A stretch of DNA of 64,000 nt from CAWDYA01 sp963806495 (GCA_963806495.1 CAWDYA010000005.1:254614-318613), one strand, 5' to 3'. Counted from the first letter of the stretch, positions 49,083 to 58,660 are shown. Numbers and translations are program-made. Notes: a model not told the origin generated them from the letters alone.

Positions 49083-50809
49083 GCCCCCCCGGGCGCGGGT
49101 TTCTCGCGGTCATGGCCGCGGCGCTGCTCGCGGCGATGGCGGCACAGATGCTGGCCGCCGCGCCGAGCGCCTCGGCGGTGGTGGACGAGCCGGCCCATCT
49201 CGCCTCGGGCGTCCTGGCGCTCGCGCAGGGCGACCTCACCGTCAACCGCGAGCATCCTCCCCTCGCGAAGATCCTGGCCGCCCTGCCGGTGATGCTCCTG
49301 CACCCCGTGCTGCCGGCCGACCGACCCGGCGATCCTCCGCGCGCGAGCGAGGACTTCGAGTTCGCCTACTCCCGCCGCTTCCTGTACGAGGCCAACGACG
49401 CCGACCGGCTGCTGGCGGCGGCGCGGTGGCCGATCATGCTGCTCGCGCTGGCGACGGGACTCGTCGCCTGGCTGTGGGGACGCCGGCTGCTCGGCGAGGG
49501 GGCTGCGCTTGCGGCTCTGGCGCTGGTCGCCTTCGAGCCGAACATGCTGGCGCACGGAAGGCTCGTGACCACCGACATGGCCGCCACGCTGTTCACGCTG
49601 GCGGCGTTCGCCGGACTGGAGCGCCGCCTGGCCGCCTCGTCCGCCGGCCGCTCGCCGCGATGGATGACGGCCCTGTCCGGCGTCGCCCTGGGGCTCGGGC
49701 TGCTGAGCCGATTCTCCTGCGTGCTGGCGGTGCCGGTTCTGGGTCTCGCGCTCGCGGCCGACACACGGCGCCCCTGGCGCACGCGTCTGGCCGTGTTCGT
49801 GATGGTGGTGATCATCGCGCTGGCGGTCGTCAACGGGTTCTACCTCGCCGCCGGCCAGGGATCCGCCTCGATGATCTTCCCGCTCGCGCAGCAGCCGGTG
49901 GCCGGCCCCCTTCGCACCGAGCCGCTCGCGAGCCTCGCGGCCAGTCCCGCGCTGCGCTGGCTCCCGCTCCCGCTGCCGCGGCTGTACCTGGAGGGGCTCG
50001 ACCTGGCGCGTTACAAGAACCTGTACCAGGAAGGACCGTCGTACCTGAACGGGCAATACTCCGACGACGGGTTCGTCTCCTACTTCGTGCAGGCGCTCGC
50101 GATGAAGACGACGTTGCCGATGCTGCTGCTCGCGGCCGGATGCCTCCTCGCGCTGAGGCGGCACGCCCCCCGCCGGCCAGGGATTCTCGTCTGGGTGCTG
50201 CTGCCGCTGGCCGGCACGATCGCGCTCACCACGGCGCTCACACGGGCGCAGATCGGTCTGCGATACGTGCTGCCCGCGATACCGTTTCTCTGCCTGGCCG
50301 GCGGCGCCGGCGCGGCGGCGGTCATCGGTCCGGGCACGCCCACGACCGGAACACCACGGCGCCGCGCGGCCTGGGCGCTCGTCCTGCTCCTTCTCGGCTG
50401 GCATGCCGGCGAGGCGCTGGCCATCCATCCGTATCATCTCGCCTACTTCAACGAGGCGGCCGGCGGCCCCGATCGCGGCTACCTCCACCTCGTCGACTCC
50501 AACCTGGACTGGGGGCAGGACCTCGTGGGGCTGGCGCAGTTCATGCGGCAGCAGGGCCTCGAGCGGATCAACCTGTACTACTTCGGCACGGCGGATCCCG
50601 CGTACTACGGGATCACCCGCAATGTCCCCCCGCAGCCGGGCTGGTTCGCCGTCAGCGCCACACACCTGATGGGAGTTTACCTGCCGGATCGGGATTATTT
50701 CGCGCCGTTTCGAACGATGCCGATTCAGACGACGATAGGTCACTCGATTCTGGTTTATCGGCTTGACGAGGTCCCGCCTTTCCTGAGAAACCCGATAAAG
50801 CGGCGCTGA
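49079..50809 (+). CDS. GT-C fold membrane glycosyltransferase-like protein (PMT/GT39 type)
   Basis: 576 residues with about ten transmembrane segments. The first luminal loop has 'VVDEPAHLASGVLALAQGD' and 'NREHPPLAKILAALPV', the acidic and HPP pattern of dolichyl/polyprenyl-phosphate-mannose-type transferases; 'HGRLVTTDMAATLFTLAAF' follows. Start: the only ATG near the N-terminus (49112) has no ribosome site and cuts into the first segment; a CTG at 49079, overlapping the ftsK stop as CTGA, is preceded by GGAGGAGG at 7 bases. I infer the CTG start. Acceptor and donor unknown. Confidence 0.85.
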   Translation: MSPPGRGFLAVMAAALLAAMAAQMLAAAPSASAVVDEPAHLASGVLALAQGDLTVNREHPPLAKILAALPVMLLHPVLPADRPGDPPRASEDFEFAYSRRFLYEANDADRLLAAARWPIMLLALATGLVAWLWGRRLLGEGAALAALALVAFEPNMLAHGRLVTTDMAATLFTLAAFAGLERRLAASSAGRSPRWMTALSGVALGLGLLSRFSCVLAVPVLGLALAADTRRPWRTRLAVFVMVVIIALAVVNGFYLAAGQGSASMIFPLAQQPVAGPLRTEPLASLAASPALRWLPLPLPRLYLEGLDLARYKNLYQEGPSYLNGQYSDDGFVSYFVQALAMKTTLPMLLLAAGCLLALRRHAPRRPGILVWVLLPLAGTIALTTALTRAQIGLRYVLPAIPFLCLAGGAGAAAVIGPGTPTTGTPRRRAAWALVLLLLGWHAGEALAIHPYHLAYFNEAAGGPDRGYLHLVDSNLDWGQDLVGLAQFMRQQGLERINLYYFGTADPAYYGITRNVPPQPGWFAVSATHLMGVYLPDRDYFAPFRTMPIQTTIGHSILVYRLDEVPPFLRNPIKRR

Positions 50810-50825
50810 CGCGGCCCCGCGCCAC

Positions 50826-50853
50826 TTGCCCCGGTCCGATCCAGACATAACAT
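50826..50853 (+). promoter_or_regulatory. possible promoter of the PilZ response regulator gene
   Basis: TTGCCC (50826-50831), 16 bases, TAACAT (50848-50853), 52 bases before the ATG at 50905. Moderate match only. Confidence 0.4.
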
Positions 50854-50904
50854 TCGACCTGCCATTCATACGACCCCAACACATCCGCCGGAGGTGCGCA
50901 ACCG

Positions 50905-51582
50905 ATGTACAAGATCCTGCTGGCCGACGATGTCAGGCTGACGCTGGCGGCCGAGAAGGAATACCTGGAGGGGCGGAACCTGAAGGTCTTCGCCGCCAGC
51001 TCCGCCCGCGAGGCCCGCGAGATGGCGGGGGTCGTGCAGCCGGACCTCGTGGTGCTCGACTACGAGATGCCCGAGATGACGGGCGCCGAGGTCTGCGAGC
51101 ATCTCAAGCGCAACCCCGAGACCGCGCACATCCCGGTCCTGATCATGAGCATCCGCGACGACGAGGAGATCCTCAGCCGGTGCGAGAGCGCCGGCGCGGC
51201 GGGCTTCCTGCGCAAGGCCGAGGGACGCGAGGCGCTGCTCGAGCGCGTGGCCAGCGCGCTCGGCGTGCCCCGGCGGCGGCACGTCCGCGTGCCGTGTCAG
51301 TTCACGGTCGGCATCAGCGACAACGAGCGGGTATTCACCGGAGAGGTCGAGAACGTGAGCGAGAGCGGGATGTTCCTCACGACAGCCCGCAAGTTCTCCA
51401 CCGGCATGGCTCTGCGCCTGCGTTTCACCCTGCCGCCGACCGGCGGCGACATCCGTCTGCTCGGAGAGGTGGTGCGGGCCGAGGAGATCGCCGCGGACAC
51501 ACACGGCTACGGGATCCAGTTCCTCGAGATGGACCCCCCGTCGCGCGATACCCTGCAGCACTTCCTCGACCGGAGCCTGTAG
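50905..51582 (+). CDS. response regulator with receiver and PilZ (c-di-GMP) domains
   Basis: 225 residues. Receiver domain 1-120 with 'LLADDVRLTL', phosphoacceptor Asp in 'VLDYEMPEMTG' and Lys in 'GFLRKAEG'. PilZ domain 128-222 with the c-di-GMP motifs 'RRRHVRVP' and 'VENVSESGMF'. It could join a phosphorelay to c-di-GMP control of motility or surface growth. No cognate kinase next to it, although the chemotaxis operon is 7 kb away. Own transcript, ribosome site CGGAGG. Confidence 0.92.
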   Translation: MYKILLADDVRLTLAAEKEYLEGRNLKVFAASSAREAREMAGVVQPDLVVLDYEMPEMTGAEVCEHLKRNPETAHIPVLIMSIRDDEEILSRCESAGAAGFLRKAEGREALLERVASALGVPRRRHVRVPCQFTVGISDNERVFTGEVENVSESGMFLTTARKFSTGMALRLRFTLPPTGGDIRLLGEVVRAEEIAADTHGYGIQFLEMDPPSRDTLQHFLDRSL

Positions 51583-51603
51583 CCGCCCCGGCCGCCGTCG
51601 CCC

Positions 51604-52383
51604 TCAACGCTCCTTCACCTTGACGGTCCTGGCGGGGATCCCCACGTTGATGTGGTGATCCGGGACGTCGCGGGTCACCACCCCCATCGAACCGACCATC
51701 GCGTCCCGTCCGACCGACATCCCCGAGAGGACCGCCGCGTGATACGTGAGGCGGGCGCCGTCCCCCACAACCGTGCGGCCCAGAGACACCTCGTTGATGT
51801 CCAGGATGTCGTGAGCATGCGAGTAGATGTTGACGTAGTCGGACACCGAGACATCGCTGCCGATGATCACCTCGCCCCGATCGTCGATGAAGGTGTCGTG
51901 ATGAAGGACCGTGTTGCTGCCGCAGGTGATGTTGTAGCCGAAAGAGAACTCCACGTTGCGGAAGATCCTCAGGTTCTCGCCGCACTTCCGGAAGACGCGC
52001 CTGGCGAGCATCAACCGGAACATGAAACCGAGATGATCGTTGTGCCCCATCGGTGATCGGTCGAACATGATCCAGAGCCATATCAGCGGCTTGTTCCGGT
52101 AGAACTTCGTCCGGTCCACCTCGGCGTAGTACTCGGACTCGAGTGTGACGTTGCGCGGGTCGAGACAGGCGATGGCCGCCTTGGTGGCCAGAGGCACCGC
52201 CGGATCCTTCATCATCTTCGCGTAGTCGCGGCCCGGCCCGTGGTACAGGCCCATGAGGAGATCCCGGCACACCACGTTCGGGTCGGCCCCCCCATCGTCC
52301 AGCTTGCGCTCGACGTCGGCAACGAAGCGCCGGTACAGGTCGGTGACTTCCGGGTCGGGCAGAATGACGTTGCGTGAGGCCAT
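51604..52383 (-). CDS. left-handed beta-helix acyltransferase (hexapeptide repeat)
   Basis: 259 residues. The N-terminal 110 residues are helical ('DPEVTDLYRRFVADVERKLD'). The rest has imperfect hexapeptide repeats ('ITCGSNTVLHHDTFIDDRGE', 'VIIGSDVSVSDYVNIYSHAH', 'TVVGDGARLTYHAAVLSGMS') of the maltose/galactoside acetyltransferase class, ending with the typical 'GVVTRDVPDHHINVGIPART'. Acyl donor and target unknown; likely a sugar or lipid O-acetyltransferase. Confidence 0.88.
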   Translation of the reverse strand: MASRNVILPDPEVTDLYRRFVADVERKLDDGGADPNVVCRDLLMGLYHGPGRDYAKMMKDPAVPLATKAAIACLDPRNVTLESEYYAEVDRTKFYRNKPLIWLWIMFDRSPMGHNDHLGFMFRLMLARRVFRKCGENLRIFRNVEFSFGYNITCGSNTVLHHDTFIDDRGEVIIGSDVSVSDYVNIYSHAHDILDINEVSLGRTVVGDGARLTYHAAVLSGMSVGRDAMVGSMGVVTRDVPDHHINVGIPARTVKVKER

Positions 52384-52458
52384 GAAACACCCCCTTCGCA
52401 GCCCACTCTAGCACGCCCCCCGCGCCCGCCGGAATCGGCCGAACGCGTCGTTTGCCGC

Positions 52459-52464
52459 TATACT
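52459..52464 (+). promoter_or_regulatory. TATACT -10 box seven bases before a start codon
   Basis: TATACT ends at 52464 and the ATG of the next gene begins at 52472, so initiation seven or eight bases downstream would give a leaderless or nearly leaderless messenger. No clear -35 match. Confidence 0.4.
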
Positions 52465-52471
52465 CTGGCCG

Positions 52472-54502
52472 ATGCGCCGCCGTCTTCTCGCTCCGCTCGC
52501 CATCTTCTCCATCGCCTGGATCCTGCGCCTGATCTATCTGCTGCAGATGTCCCGCTCCCCCTTCTTCGACTTCCTGCATCTCGACCCGGCCTACTACGTC
52601 GACTGGGCGAAGCGGATCGCGGGCGGAGCCTGGCTGGGCAGCGAGGTGTTCGAAATGAGCCCGCTGTACTCGTACCTCCTGGCCGGCTACATGACGCTCT
52701 TCGGCGACAACCTCTGGCTGCTGCGGCTGCTCCAGATCAGCCTCGGCTCGCTGACGTGCGTGCTGACGTGGAGGCTGGGGGTGAAGCTCTTCTCGCGGCG
52801 CGTGGGGCTGCTGGCCGGGCTGGGGTGTGCGGCGTACGGGCCGTTCTTCTTCTACGAGGGACAGGTCATGAAGGAGTTCCTCACCCCCCTGCTCGCCACC
52901 GGCGCGTTGCTCCTGCTGCTCGCGGACCGCGATCCGGGCACCGGGGAGCCGGCCCGCGCGCGGGGGACGGGGCGGCTGCTGCTGTCGGGAGTGCTGCTCG
53001 GCCTGGCGGCCCTGGTACGCGACAACTTCCTCGTGCTGGCCGTCGCCCTCGCAATGTGGCTGCTGTGGGAGACGGCGTACAGGCCGCGCGAGGCCGCGCT
53101 GCTCACCGCCGGCGTGCTGATCGTGCTCGCGCCCGTGGGGCTTCGCAACGACGCCGTCGGGGGCGACTTCGTGCTGACCACATCGGGCGGCGGCGAGGTG
53201 TTCTATATCGGCAACGGGCCGTACGCCAACGGCGCCTACGTCCCGCCCCCCTGGGTCCGCTCCAATCCCCGGTTCGAGCACGAGGACTTCCGCGCGAAGG
53301 CGCGCGAGCTGACAGGGCGGGATCTGACCCGGGGCGAGGCATCGCACTTCTGGTGGCGTCAGGGGCTCGACTGGATGGCCGCGCACCCCTGGCGGACGGC
53401 CCGGCTGTGGGCGCGCAAATTCGCCCTGTTCTGGAACGACCACGAGCTGCCTGACAACTACTCGTACTATCTCTTCCGCCGGTTCAGTCCCCTGCTGCGC
53501 TGGATGCTCACGTTCGGGCCTGTGGCGGCGCTGGCCTGGGCCGGGATCCTGCTGTCGGCAGGCGCCTGGAGACGGCTGCTGCCGGCCTGGATCGCGGGCG
53601 CGGCCTACATGGGCTCGGTGCTGATCTTCTTCAACTTCGCCCGGTTCCGCCTGCCGATCGTCCCGATCCTGCTGGTGTTCGCCGGCCACGCCATGACGGG
53701 CCTGTGGGACGCGGTGCTGGCGATGCGGTCGCGCGGCGCCTCCCTCAGGACCGCCCCGCCGCGCGCGCCGGCCGCCGCCGCGCTGCTGCTGGTCGCGCTG
53801 CCGTTCGTCTACATCGACTGGTCGAGCGCATCGGAGGAGCCGTTCCAGGATCGTCTCCACCTCGCCGCCGCCTACCGGCAGGTCGGCGAGCAGGCCCGCG
53901 CCGAGGCCGTGTACCGCGAGGTGATCCGGGACGCCGATGCGATGGTGCGCCGGCACGGTGGCGACCCGGAGGATCCGTCGACGCTCCCGGGCGGGATCAC
54001 ATTCGTGATGGCGCTCGCCTCGGCGCACGAGGATCTCGCCAACGTCCTGATGGAGCTTCACCGGCCCGCCGAGGCGGCCGCGAGCTACCGCATCGCCGCC
54101 CGTCTCTCGCCCCGCGACGCCTCGCCTCTGGCCGGCCTGGCGGCGGCGCTGACGGAAGCCGGAGACGCACGCGGTGCCGAGGCCGCCCTGCAGGCAGCGA
54201 TCCAGCGCGACCCCGATCGCTTCACCACGCACTTCGATCTCGCCACGCTGTACTACGAGCAGGGACGGTACGAGGACGCGCTCGTCGAGCTGGAGCGGGC
54301 GCGGCGCACGAAGCCGGAGCTGGCCCCCCTGGATCTCGCCGACTATCACTACGGGATGGGGACGGTGCTGCTGGCGATGCCGGGTCGTGGCGCCGAGGCG
54401 CGGAGCCATCTCGCCGAAGCGCTGCGTCTCAACCCCGAGGGGCCGCACGCGGACGAGGCTCGCGAGGCGCTCAGCCGGCCTGAGACGTCTGCGGTCCCCT
54501 GA
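52472..54502 (+). CDS. GT-C membrane glycosyltransferase-like protein with C-terminal TPR repeats
   Basis: 676 residues. About nine transmembrane segments in the first 440 residues, with the first loop 'HLDPAYYVDWAKRIAGG' and 'SPLYSYLLAGYMTLFG', an Asp-containing GT-C/PMT-like pattern. The C-terminal 230 residues are TPR repeats ('HLAAAYRQVGEQARAEAVYR', 'AASYRIAARLSPRDASPLAG', 'HFDLATLYYEQGRYEDALVE'). Donor and acceptor unknown. It has no Shine-Dalgarno sequence. Its 3' end overlaps rnc on the other strand by 32 bases. Confidence 0.85.
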   Translation: MRRRLLAPLAIFSIAWILRLIYLLQMSRSPFFDFLHLDPAYYVDWAKRIAGGAWLGSEVFEMSPLYSYLLAGYMTLFGDNLWLLRLLQISLGSLTCVLTWRLGVKLFSRRVGLLAGLGCAAYGPFFFYEGQVMKEFLTPLLATGALLLLLADRDPGTGEPARARGTGRLLLSGVLLGLAALVRDNFLVLAVALAMWLLWETAYRPREAALLTAGVLIVLAPVGLRNDAVGGDFVLTTSGGGEVFYIGNGPYANGAYVPPPWVRSNPRFEHEDFRAKARELTGRDLTRGEASHFWWRQGLDWMAAHPWRTARLWARKFALFWNDHELPDNYSYYLFRRFSPLLRWMLTFGPVAALAWAGILLSAGAWRRLLPAWIAGAAYMGSVLIFFNFARFRLPIVPILLVFAGHAMTGLWDAVLAMRSRGASLRTAPPRAPAAAALLLVALPFVYIDWSSASEEPFQDRLHLAAAYRQVGEQARAEAVYREVIRDADAMVRRHGGDPEDPSTLPGGITFVMALASAHEDLANVLMELHRPAEAAASYRIAARLSPRDASPLAGLAAALTEAGDARGAEAALQAAIQRDPDRFTTHFDLATLYYEQGRYEDALVELERARRTKPELAPLDLADYHYGMGTVLLAMPGRGAEARSHLAEALRLNPEGPHADEAREALSRPETSAVP

Positions 54503-55238
54503 GCCCCTCGATCAGGGTGGCCACGCGACGCAGCGCCTGCCGCGCCGCCTTCTGCTCGGCCGACTTCTTGCTCGGGCCGACGCCTCGCGCCACTACCTGG
54601 TCGCGGATCAGCAGATCGACCGAGAACGACTTGCGGTGGTCGGGCCCCGACTCCTTCGAGACCTGGTAGGTGGGCACAGGGAGCCCGGCGGCCTGCAGCG
54701 CCTCCTGCAGATCGGTCTTGTGGTCCTGCTGGGTGCGCGCTCCGGGCTTCATCCGCGCGATCTGCTGCGTGAAGCTGCGGTCGATCAGCGCCACGGCGGC
54801 CGGCAGACCCGCGTCGAGATAGATGGCACCCAGGATCGACTCGTACGCGTCGGCCAGCAGGGAGTCCTTCTCGCGGCCCCCGCCGCGCTCCTCGCCCCGG
54901 CCCAGCCTCAGGTGCTCCCCCAGCCCCAGCGCGCGGGACTTGCGAGCCAGGTTCACCTCGCTGACGAGAAAAGCCCGCGCCCGCGCCAGATCCCCGACCT
55001 GCGCGTGTCCGAAGCGGGCGTAGAGCGCCTGCGAGACACCGAGCGACAGGACCGCATCGCCGAGAAACTCCAGCGACTCGCTGTGCGGCGTCTCGCCCCC
55101 CTTCTCGTGAGCGTAGGAGCGATGCGTGAGTGCGGTCTCGAGCAGGCCCCGGTCGGCGAAGACGTGCCCGAGGGACTTCTCCAGCACCGCGACGTCGGGC
55201 AGTCGCGGCCGGCGCGGCGCAGGCTTCCTACCGCCCAT
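54471..55238 (-). CDS. rnc: ribonuclease III
   Basis: Double-strand RNA endonuclease for rRNA and mRNA processing. 255 residues: catalytic signature 'HSESLEFLGDAVLSLGVSQA', the second metal site 'LLADAYESILGAIYLDAG', and a C-terminal double-strand RNA binding domain ('DHKTDLQEALQAAGLPVPTY', 'KKSAEQKAARQALRR'). Its ATG lies 11 bases inside the 3' end of the preceding large gene, so it is translationally coupled. Confidence 0.96.
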   Translation of the reverse strand: MGGRKPAPRRPRLPDVAVLEKSLGHVFADRGLLETALTHRSYAHEKGGETPHSESLEFLGDAVLSLGVSQALYARFGHAQVGDLARARAFLVSEVNLARKSRALGLGEHLRLGRGEERGGGREKDSLLADAYESILGAIYLDAGLPAAVALIDRSFTQQIARMKPGARTQQDHKTDLQEALQAAGLPVPTYQVSKESGPDHRKSFSVDLLIRDQVVARGVGPSKKSAEQKAARQALRRVATLIEGLRGPQTSQAG

Positions 55239-58200
55239 CGTCGTGCGCCCGGTCCAGGAGCCGCCGCATCGCCGGATCCTGCATCGCCTTGTACCGGTAC
55301 CGCTCGCCGCCCGCGCGTATCGCAGCGTCGAGCCTGCGGGCCGCCTCGTCGTCGTGTCCCCGCGCCGCCTCGAGCCGCGCCTCGGAGTAGATCACTTCGG
55401 GGTCCTCGGGCGCGAGACGCCGCGCCTGCGCGAGCGCCCGTTCGGCCTCGTCGGGCCGCTTCGATCCGGCCAGAGCCTGCGAGAGCGCCGCATACGCCTC
55501 GGCGTCCCGTTTGCCGGCATCGATCGCACGCTGGTACATCGATGCCGCCCCTGCCGGGTCGCCCCGAATCGTCTCGATGTCGCCGAGCACCATCAGCGGA
55601 TCGGGGTAGTGCGGCTTGAACGACAGCGCCTTCTCCATCTGCTTCTCCGCGGTGCTGTACTCCTGCCTGTTGTACAACATGAGCCCCAGGCGGTAGCGGA
55701 CAGTGGCGCTCTCCGGGGCGATCTCGAGGGCCCGACGCGTCAGATCCCAGGCGCGCTCGTGGTCGCCCCGCTCGTAGGCGAAGCCGGCGAGATTGTAAAG
55801 CGCGAGAAAGCTGTTCGGATCGACCTGCAGCGCCTTGCGGTAGTCCTCGATCCCCTCGTCCTTCGCGCCGGCCTCGATCCTCCGGTCGGCCAGCTTGACC
55901 AGGTTCCGCGAGGCCAGATCGCGCGCGTACTGGTCGCCCGGATCGGTGTCGACCGCCTTCATGAGCGTCGCGATGCTCTCCTCGAGCCTCCCTTCCAGCG
56001 CCTCCAGACGGCCCTGGATCCCCAGGTTCTGCGCCGCGAGAGAGATGTCGAGACGACGCAGGAGCTGCGAGCGTCTCTCGTCATCGGGGCTCCAGCTTCC
56101 GGGGAACCGCACCAGCGGAGCCGGGCTGCGCCTCCGGGCGGCGAGCCACGGCAGATTGTCCTTCACGGTGTTGACCAGATGGCTGCGCGGGGCCGTGAAC
56201 TCGAGACGCGGGCGGTCGTCGGTGTTGAGCGGGGCGCCCTCCAGATCGTGGATCACGTCGCTGAGGCGGAAGCAATAGGTCGACAGCAGACGCATCGGAT
56301 CGTCGAGCCCGATCTCGCGCAGGCTGGCCGCCACCTTCTCATCCTTCATCCGCTCGGCCAGGGTGGCGAAGTCGATCTGCTGCGGGCCATCGCTGCCGAG
56401 CAGTATCGTCTCGATACCGGTGAACCAGACGGTGGCGTCGGGGAAGACATCGGCGAAGGTCCTGAGGATGCTGAGATAGTCGGTCGGCGACAGCTCGTAC
56501 AGCCCGACCCATTGCGATGTCATCCCGTCGGGCGCGAGGTGGTCACGCACGAGCTGGAAATGCTCGAGGCTGAAAACGTTCGCCGCACCCTCCACCAGCG
56601 GCGCGAACGGCATCGACGTGATCACGTCGTAACGCTGCGAGGAGAGCAGCAGGTGGTTGCGCCCGTCGTTGTAGATCATCCGCAGGCCGGGCCGGTCCAG
56701 AATGTGGAAGGTCGCGTCGTCGAACAGACGCGCCGCGCCGACCACGGCCGGCTCGAGCTCGGCGCAGTCGATCCGCTCCACCGGGTGCACGCCCATCGCG
56801 CCGGCGGTGATCCCGGATCCGAGGCCGATGTTGAGCGCCGTGTGCGCCTCGCCCCGCTTCATCAGGAACGGCAGGTGGCCCAGAAGGCGCAGCAGGCGCA
56901 TCCCGTCCATCGCCGTGCCCCCTTCGATCTTTCCGTCGTTGAAGAAGGCCCGGTTGACGCCGCCCAGCAGAGCCACCGAAGGCGTGGTGGTGACCCCTTC
57001 CGCGTAGTAGAGCAGGCGCGCGTTGTCGAGATGCTCCTCGAGATGGGGCTCCCCGGCGTCGTCGAGGTAGTAGGTCGGCATGAAGTAGGCCCCCGAGGTG
57101 AGCCGCTTGCGATCCCAGGGCCGCCCGGTGAGCGCCAGGCCGGCGGCGAGCGCCACGATGACGAACGCGGCGACCGCCCGGCGAGGCAGTGCCATCGTCT
57201 CGGCCAGCACAAGCGTCGCGCCGGCTCCCGCCACCAGCACGCTGATCGCGATCATGCTGTTCTGCATCCCCAGCGCGGGAAGCAGCAGGAAAGCGCCCGA
57301 CAGCGAGCCCACGATCGACCCGAGTGTGTTGGCGGCGTACAGCCGTCCCACCTGGGCGCCGACCTCGGCGCGGCGCGGGCGCACGATCCGCACCGCCACG
57401 GGCCACACGGCGCCGGACAGCAGCGTCGGCAGCAGCATCAGCGAGGCCGACAGCACGAACTTCGCCACGAGGTCGCGCTGCCAGGTGAGATGGCCGTGCG
57501 CGACCATGTCGAGATACAGCCCCGGCATCGCGTCGACCGCGCGTGTCGACAGCAGCACCAGCACCCCGATCCCGCCCTGGATCAGCCCCAGCGCCAGCCA
57601 CGGCCGCTTGAGCCGATCGGCAAACGGCGTCATCAGGAGGCTGCCGAGGCCGATCCCGGTGAGGAACACCGCGAGCATCGTGGTGAACGAGTAGATGGTG
57701 CTGCCGAACACCAGCAGGAGCGTCCGCGTCCAGACCACCTCCAGCGCGAGGGCACCGAAGCCGGAGAAGAAGACGGCTGCCAGCACGATCGCCAGCCGGA
57801 CCGGCTCGATCGCGGGCTCGGGAGCCACCGTGGTGGCGGAGGGTGCGCGCGCCCCGGGCTCCGGCGCGGCGGGCGTCTCCGCCGTGCCGCGCTGCATCAG
57901 CCAGGCGACGAGCGCGACGAGGAAGTTGCCCCCCACCGCGACCAGCGTCGTGCGCGACACGCCGATCAGCTCGAGCAGCGCGAAGCCGGCTCCGAGGCAT
58001 CCGATGACCCCGCCCAGGGTGTTGAGCGCATACAGCAACCCGAGACGCGAGGCCACGTGCTCCTGCTGTCGCACGGCCCAGCGGGCCAGCACCGGCAGCG
58101 TCGCCCCCATCATCGCCGTCGCCGGGATCATCGCCAGGGTGGCCAGCAGGAAACGGGCTATCTCCAGCGTGGCGGAGAGCCGCTCGAACGGCCCCGACAG

Positions 58201-58554
58201 GGCCACGTACAGCAGCCCGACCCCGTGGATCACGAACGGCAGGAGGAGGGCCCACAACCCGATCCCGGCCTCCAGCGCCGCGTACGCCAGCAGCCCCGCG
58301 CGCCGGGCCCGGTCGGCCACCCGCCCGCCCATGAGGCTCCCGAGCGCCAGCCCGGCCATGTAGGCGGCCAGCACGGCGCTGGCCGCCTGGACCGTCTTGC
58401 CGAAGAACAGGGTGAGGGATCGGGTCCAGATCACCTCGTAGATGAGCGCCGTGGCTCCCGACACCACGAACAGCGCCACGACCGCCGCCAGAGGGGCCAC
58501 GGACCGCGTCACGGAGGCGGTTCGTCCCCTGCCGGCGCCCCCCGACCCGCTCAC
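55228..58554 (-). CDS. fused MFS-like membrane domain, spermidine-synthase-like domain and TPR repeats
   Basis: 1108 residues from GTG 58554. Residues about 15-520 are two MFS-like halves of 6-7 membrane segments ('ALIYEVIWTRSLTLFFGKTV', 'ALALEVVWTRTLLLVFGSTI'). Then a spermidine-synthase/methyltransferase fold ('ALNIGLGSGITAGAMGVHPV', 'DCAELEPAVVGAARLF', 'YNDGRNHLLLSSQRYDVITS'), and a long TPR tail. The catalytic DSSDP of true aminopropyltransferases is replaced by 'SMPFAP', so polyamine synthesis is unlikely. An ATG at 58653 lies within a -10 box and is rejected. Function unknown; membrane-bound. Confidence 0.85.
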   Translation of the reverse strand: MSGSGGAGRGRTASVTRSVAPLAAVVALFVVSGATALIYEVIWTRSLTLFFGKTVQAASAVLAAYMAGLALGSLMGGRVADRARRAGLLAYAALEAGIGLWALLLPFVIHGVGLLYVALSGPFERLSATLEIARFLLATLAMIPATAMMGATLPVLARWAVRQQEHVASRLGLLYALNTLGGVIGCLGAGFALLELIGVSRTTLVAVGGNFLVALVAWLMQRGTAETPAAPEPGARAPSATTVAPEPAIEPVRLAIVLAAVFFSGFGALALEVVWTRTLLLVFGSTIYSFTTMLAVFLTGIGLGSLLMTPFADRLKRPWLALGLIQGGIGVLVLLSTRAVDAMPGLYLDMVAHGHLTWQRDLVAKFVLSASLMLLPTLLSGAVWPVAVRIVRPRRAEVGAQVGRLYAANTLGSIVGSLSGAFLLLPALGMQNSMIAISVLVAGAGATLVLAETMALPRRAVAAFVIVALAAGLALTGRPWDRKRLTSGAYFMPTYYLDDAGEPHLEEHLDNARLLYYAEGVTTTPSVALLGGVNRAFFNDGKIEGGTAMDGMRLLRLLGHLPFLMKRGEAHTALNIGLGSGITAGAMGVHPVERIDCAELEPAVVGAARLFDDATFHILDRPGLRMIYNDGRNHLLLSSQRYDVITSMPFAPLVEGAANVFSLEHFQLVRDHLAPDGMTSQWVGLYELSPTDYLSILRTFADVFPDATVWFTGIETILLGSDGPQQIDFATLAERMKDEKVAASLREIGLDDPMRLLSTYCFRLSDVIHDLEGAPLNTDDRPRLEFTAPRSHLVNTVKDNLPWLAARRRSPAPLVRFPGSWSPDDERRSQLLRRLDISLAAQNLGIQGRLEALEGRLEESIATLMKAVDTDPGDQYARDLASRNLVKLADRRIEAGAKDEGIEDYRKALQVDPNSFLALYNLAGFAYERGDHERAWDLTRRALEIAPESATVRYRLGLMLYNRQEYSTAEKQMEKALSFKPHYPDPLMVLGDIETIRGDPAGAASMYQRAIDAGKRDAEAYAALSQALAGSKRPDEAERALAQARRLAPEDPEVIYSEARLEAARGHDDEAARRLDAAIRAGGERYRYKAMQDPAMRRLLDRAHDDGR

Positions 58555-58628
58555 GGTCTGCCGGCGCGCTGCGGCCGGTGCGAGATTCTGCTCATAAGCC
58601 CATTGTCCTCTTATGGATACAAACTGCT

Positions 58629-58660
58629 CCCGGCGGACCGCCGGGCGTATCATTCTAGCA
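58629..58660 (-). promoter_or_regulatory. extended -10 promoter and leader hairpin of the MFS/SpeE-like gene
   Basis: TGC-TAGAAT on the minus strand (58652-58660) is an extended -10 box without a -35 match. Just downstream a perfect 8-base-pair hairpin, CCCGGCGG-A-CCGCCGGG (58629-58645), would lie at the start of the transcript and could stabilise it. Confidence 0.45.

Noticed and set aside
58555..58653. ATG at 58653 as the start of the MFS/SpeE-like gene
   Set aside because: It lies within the TAGAAT -10 box, and the added 33 residues carry an unlikely Arg/Gln-rich extension before the first membrane segment.
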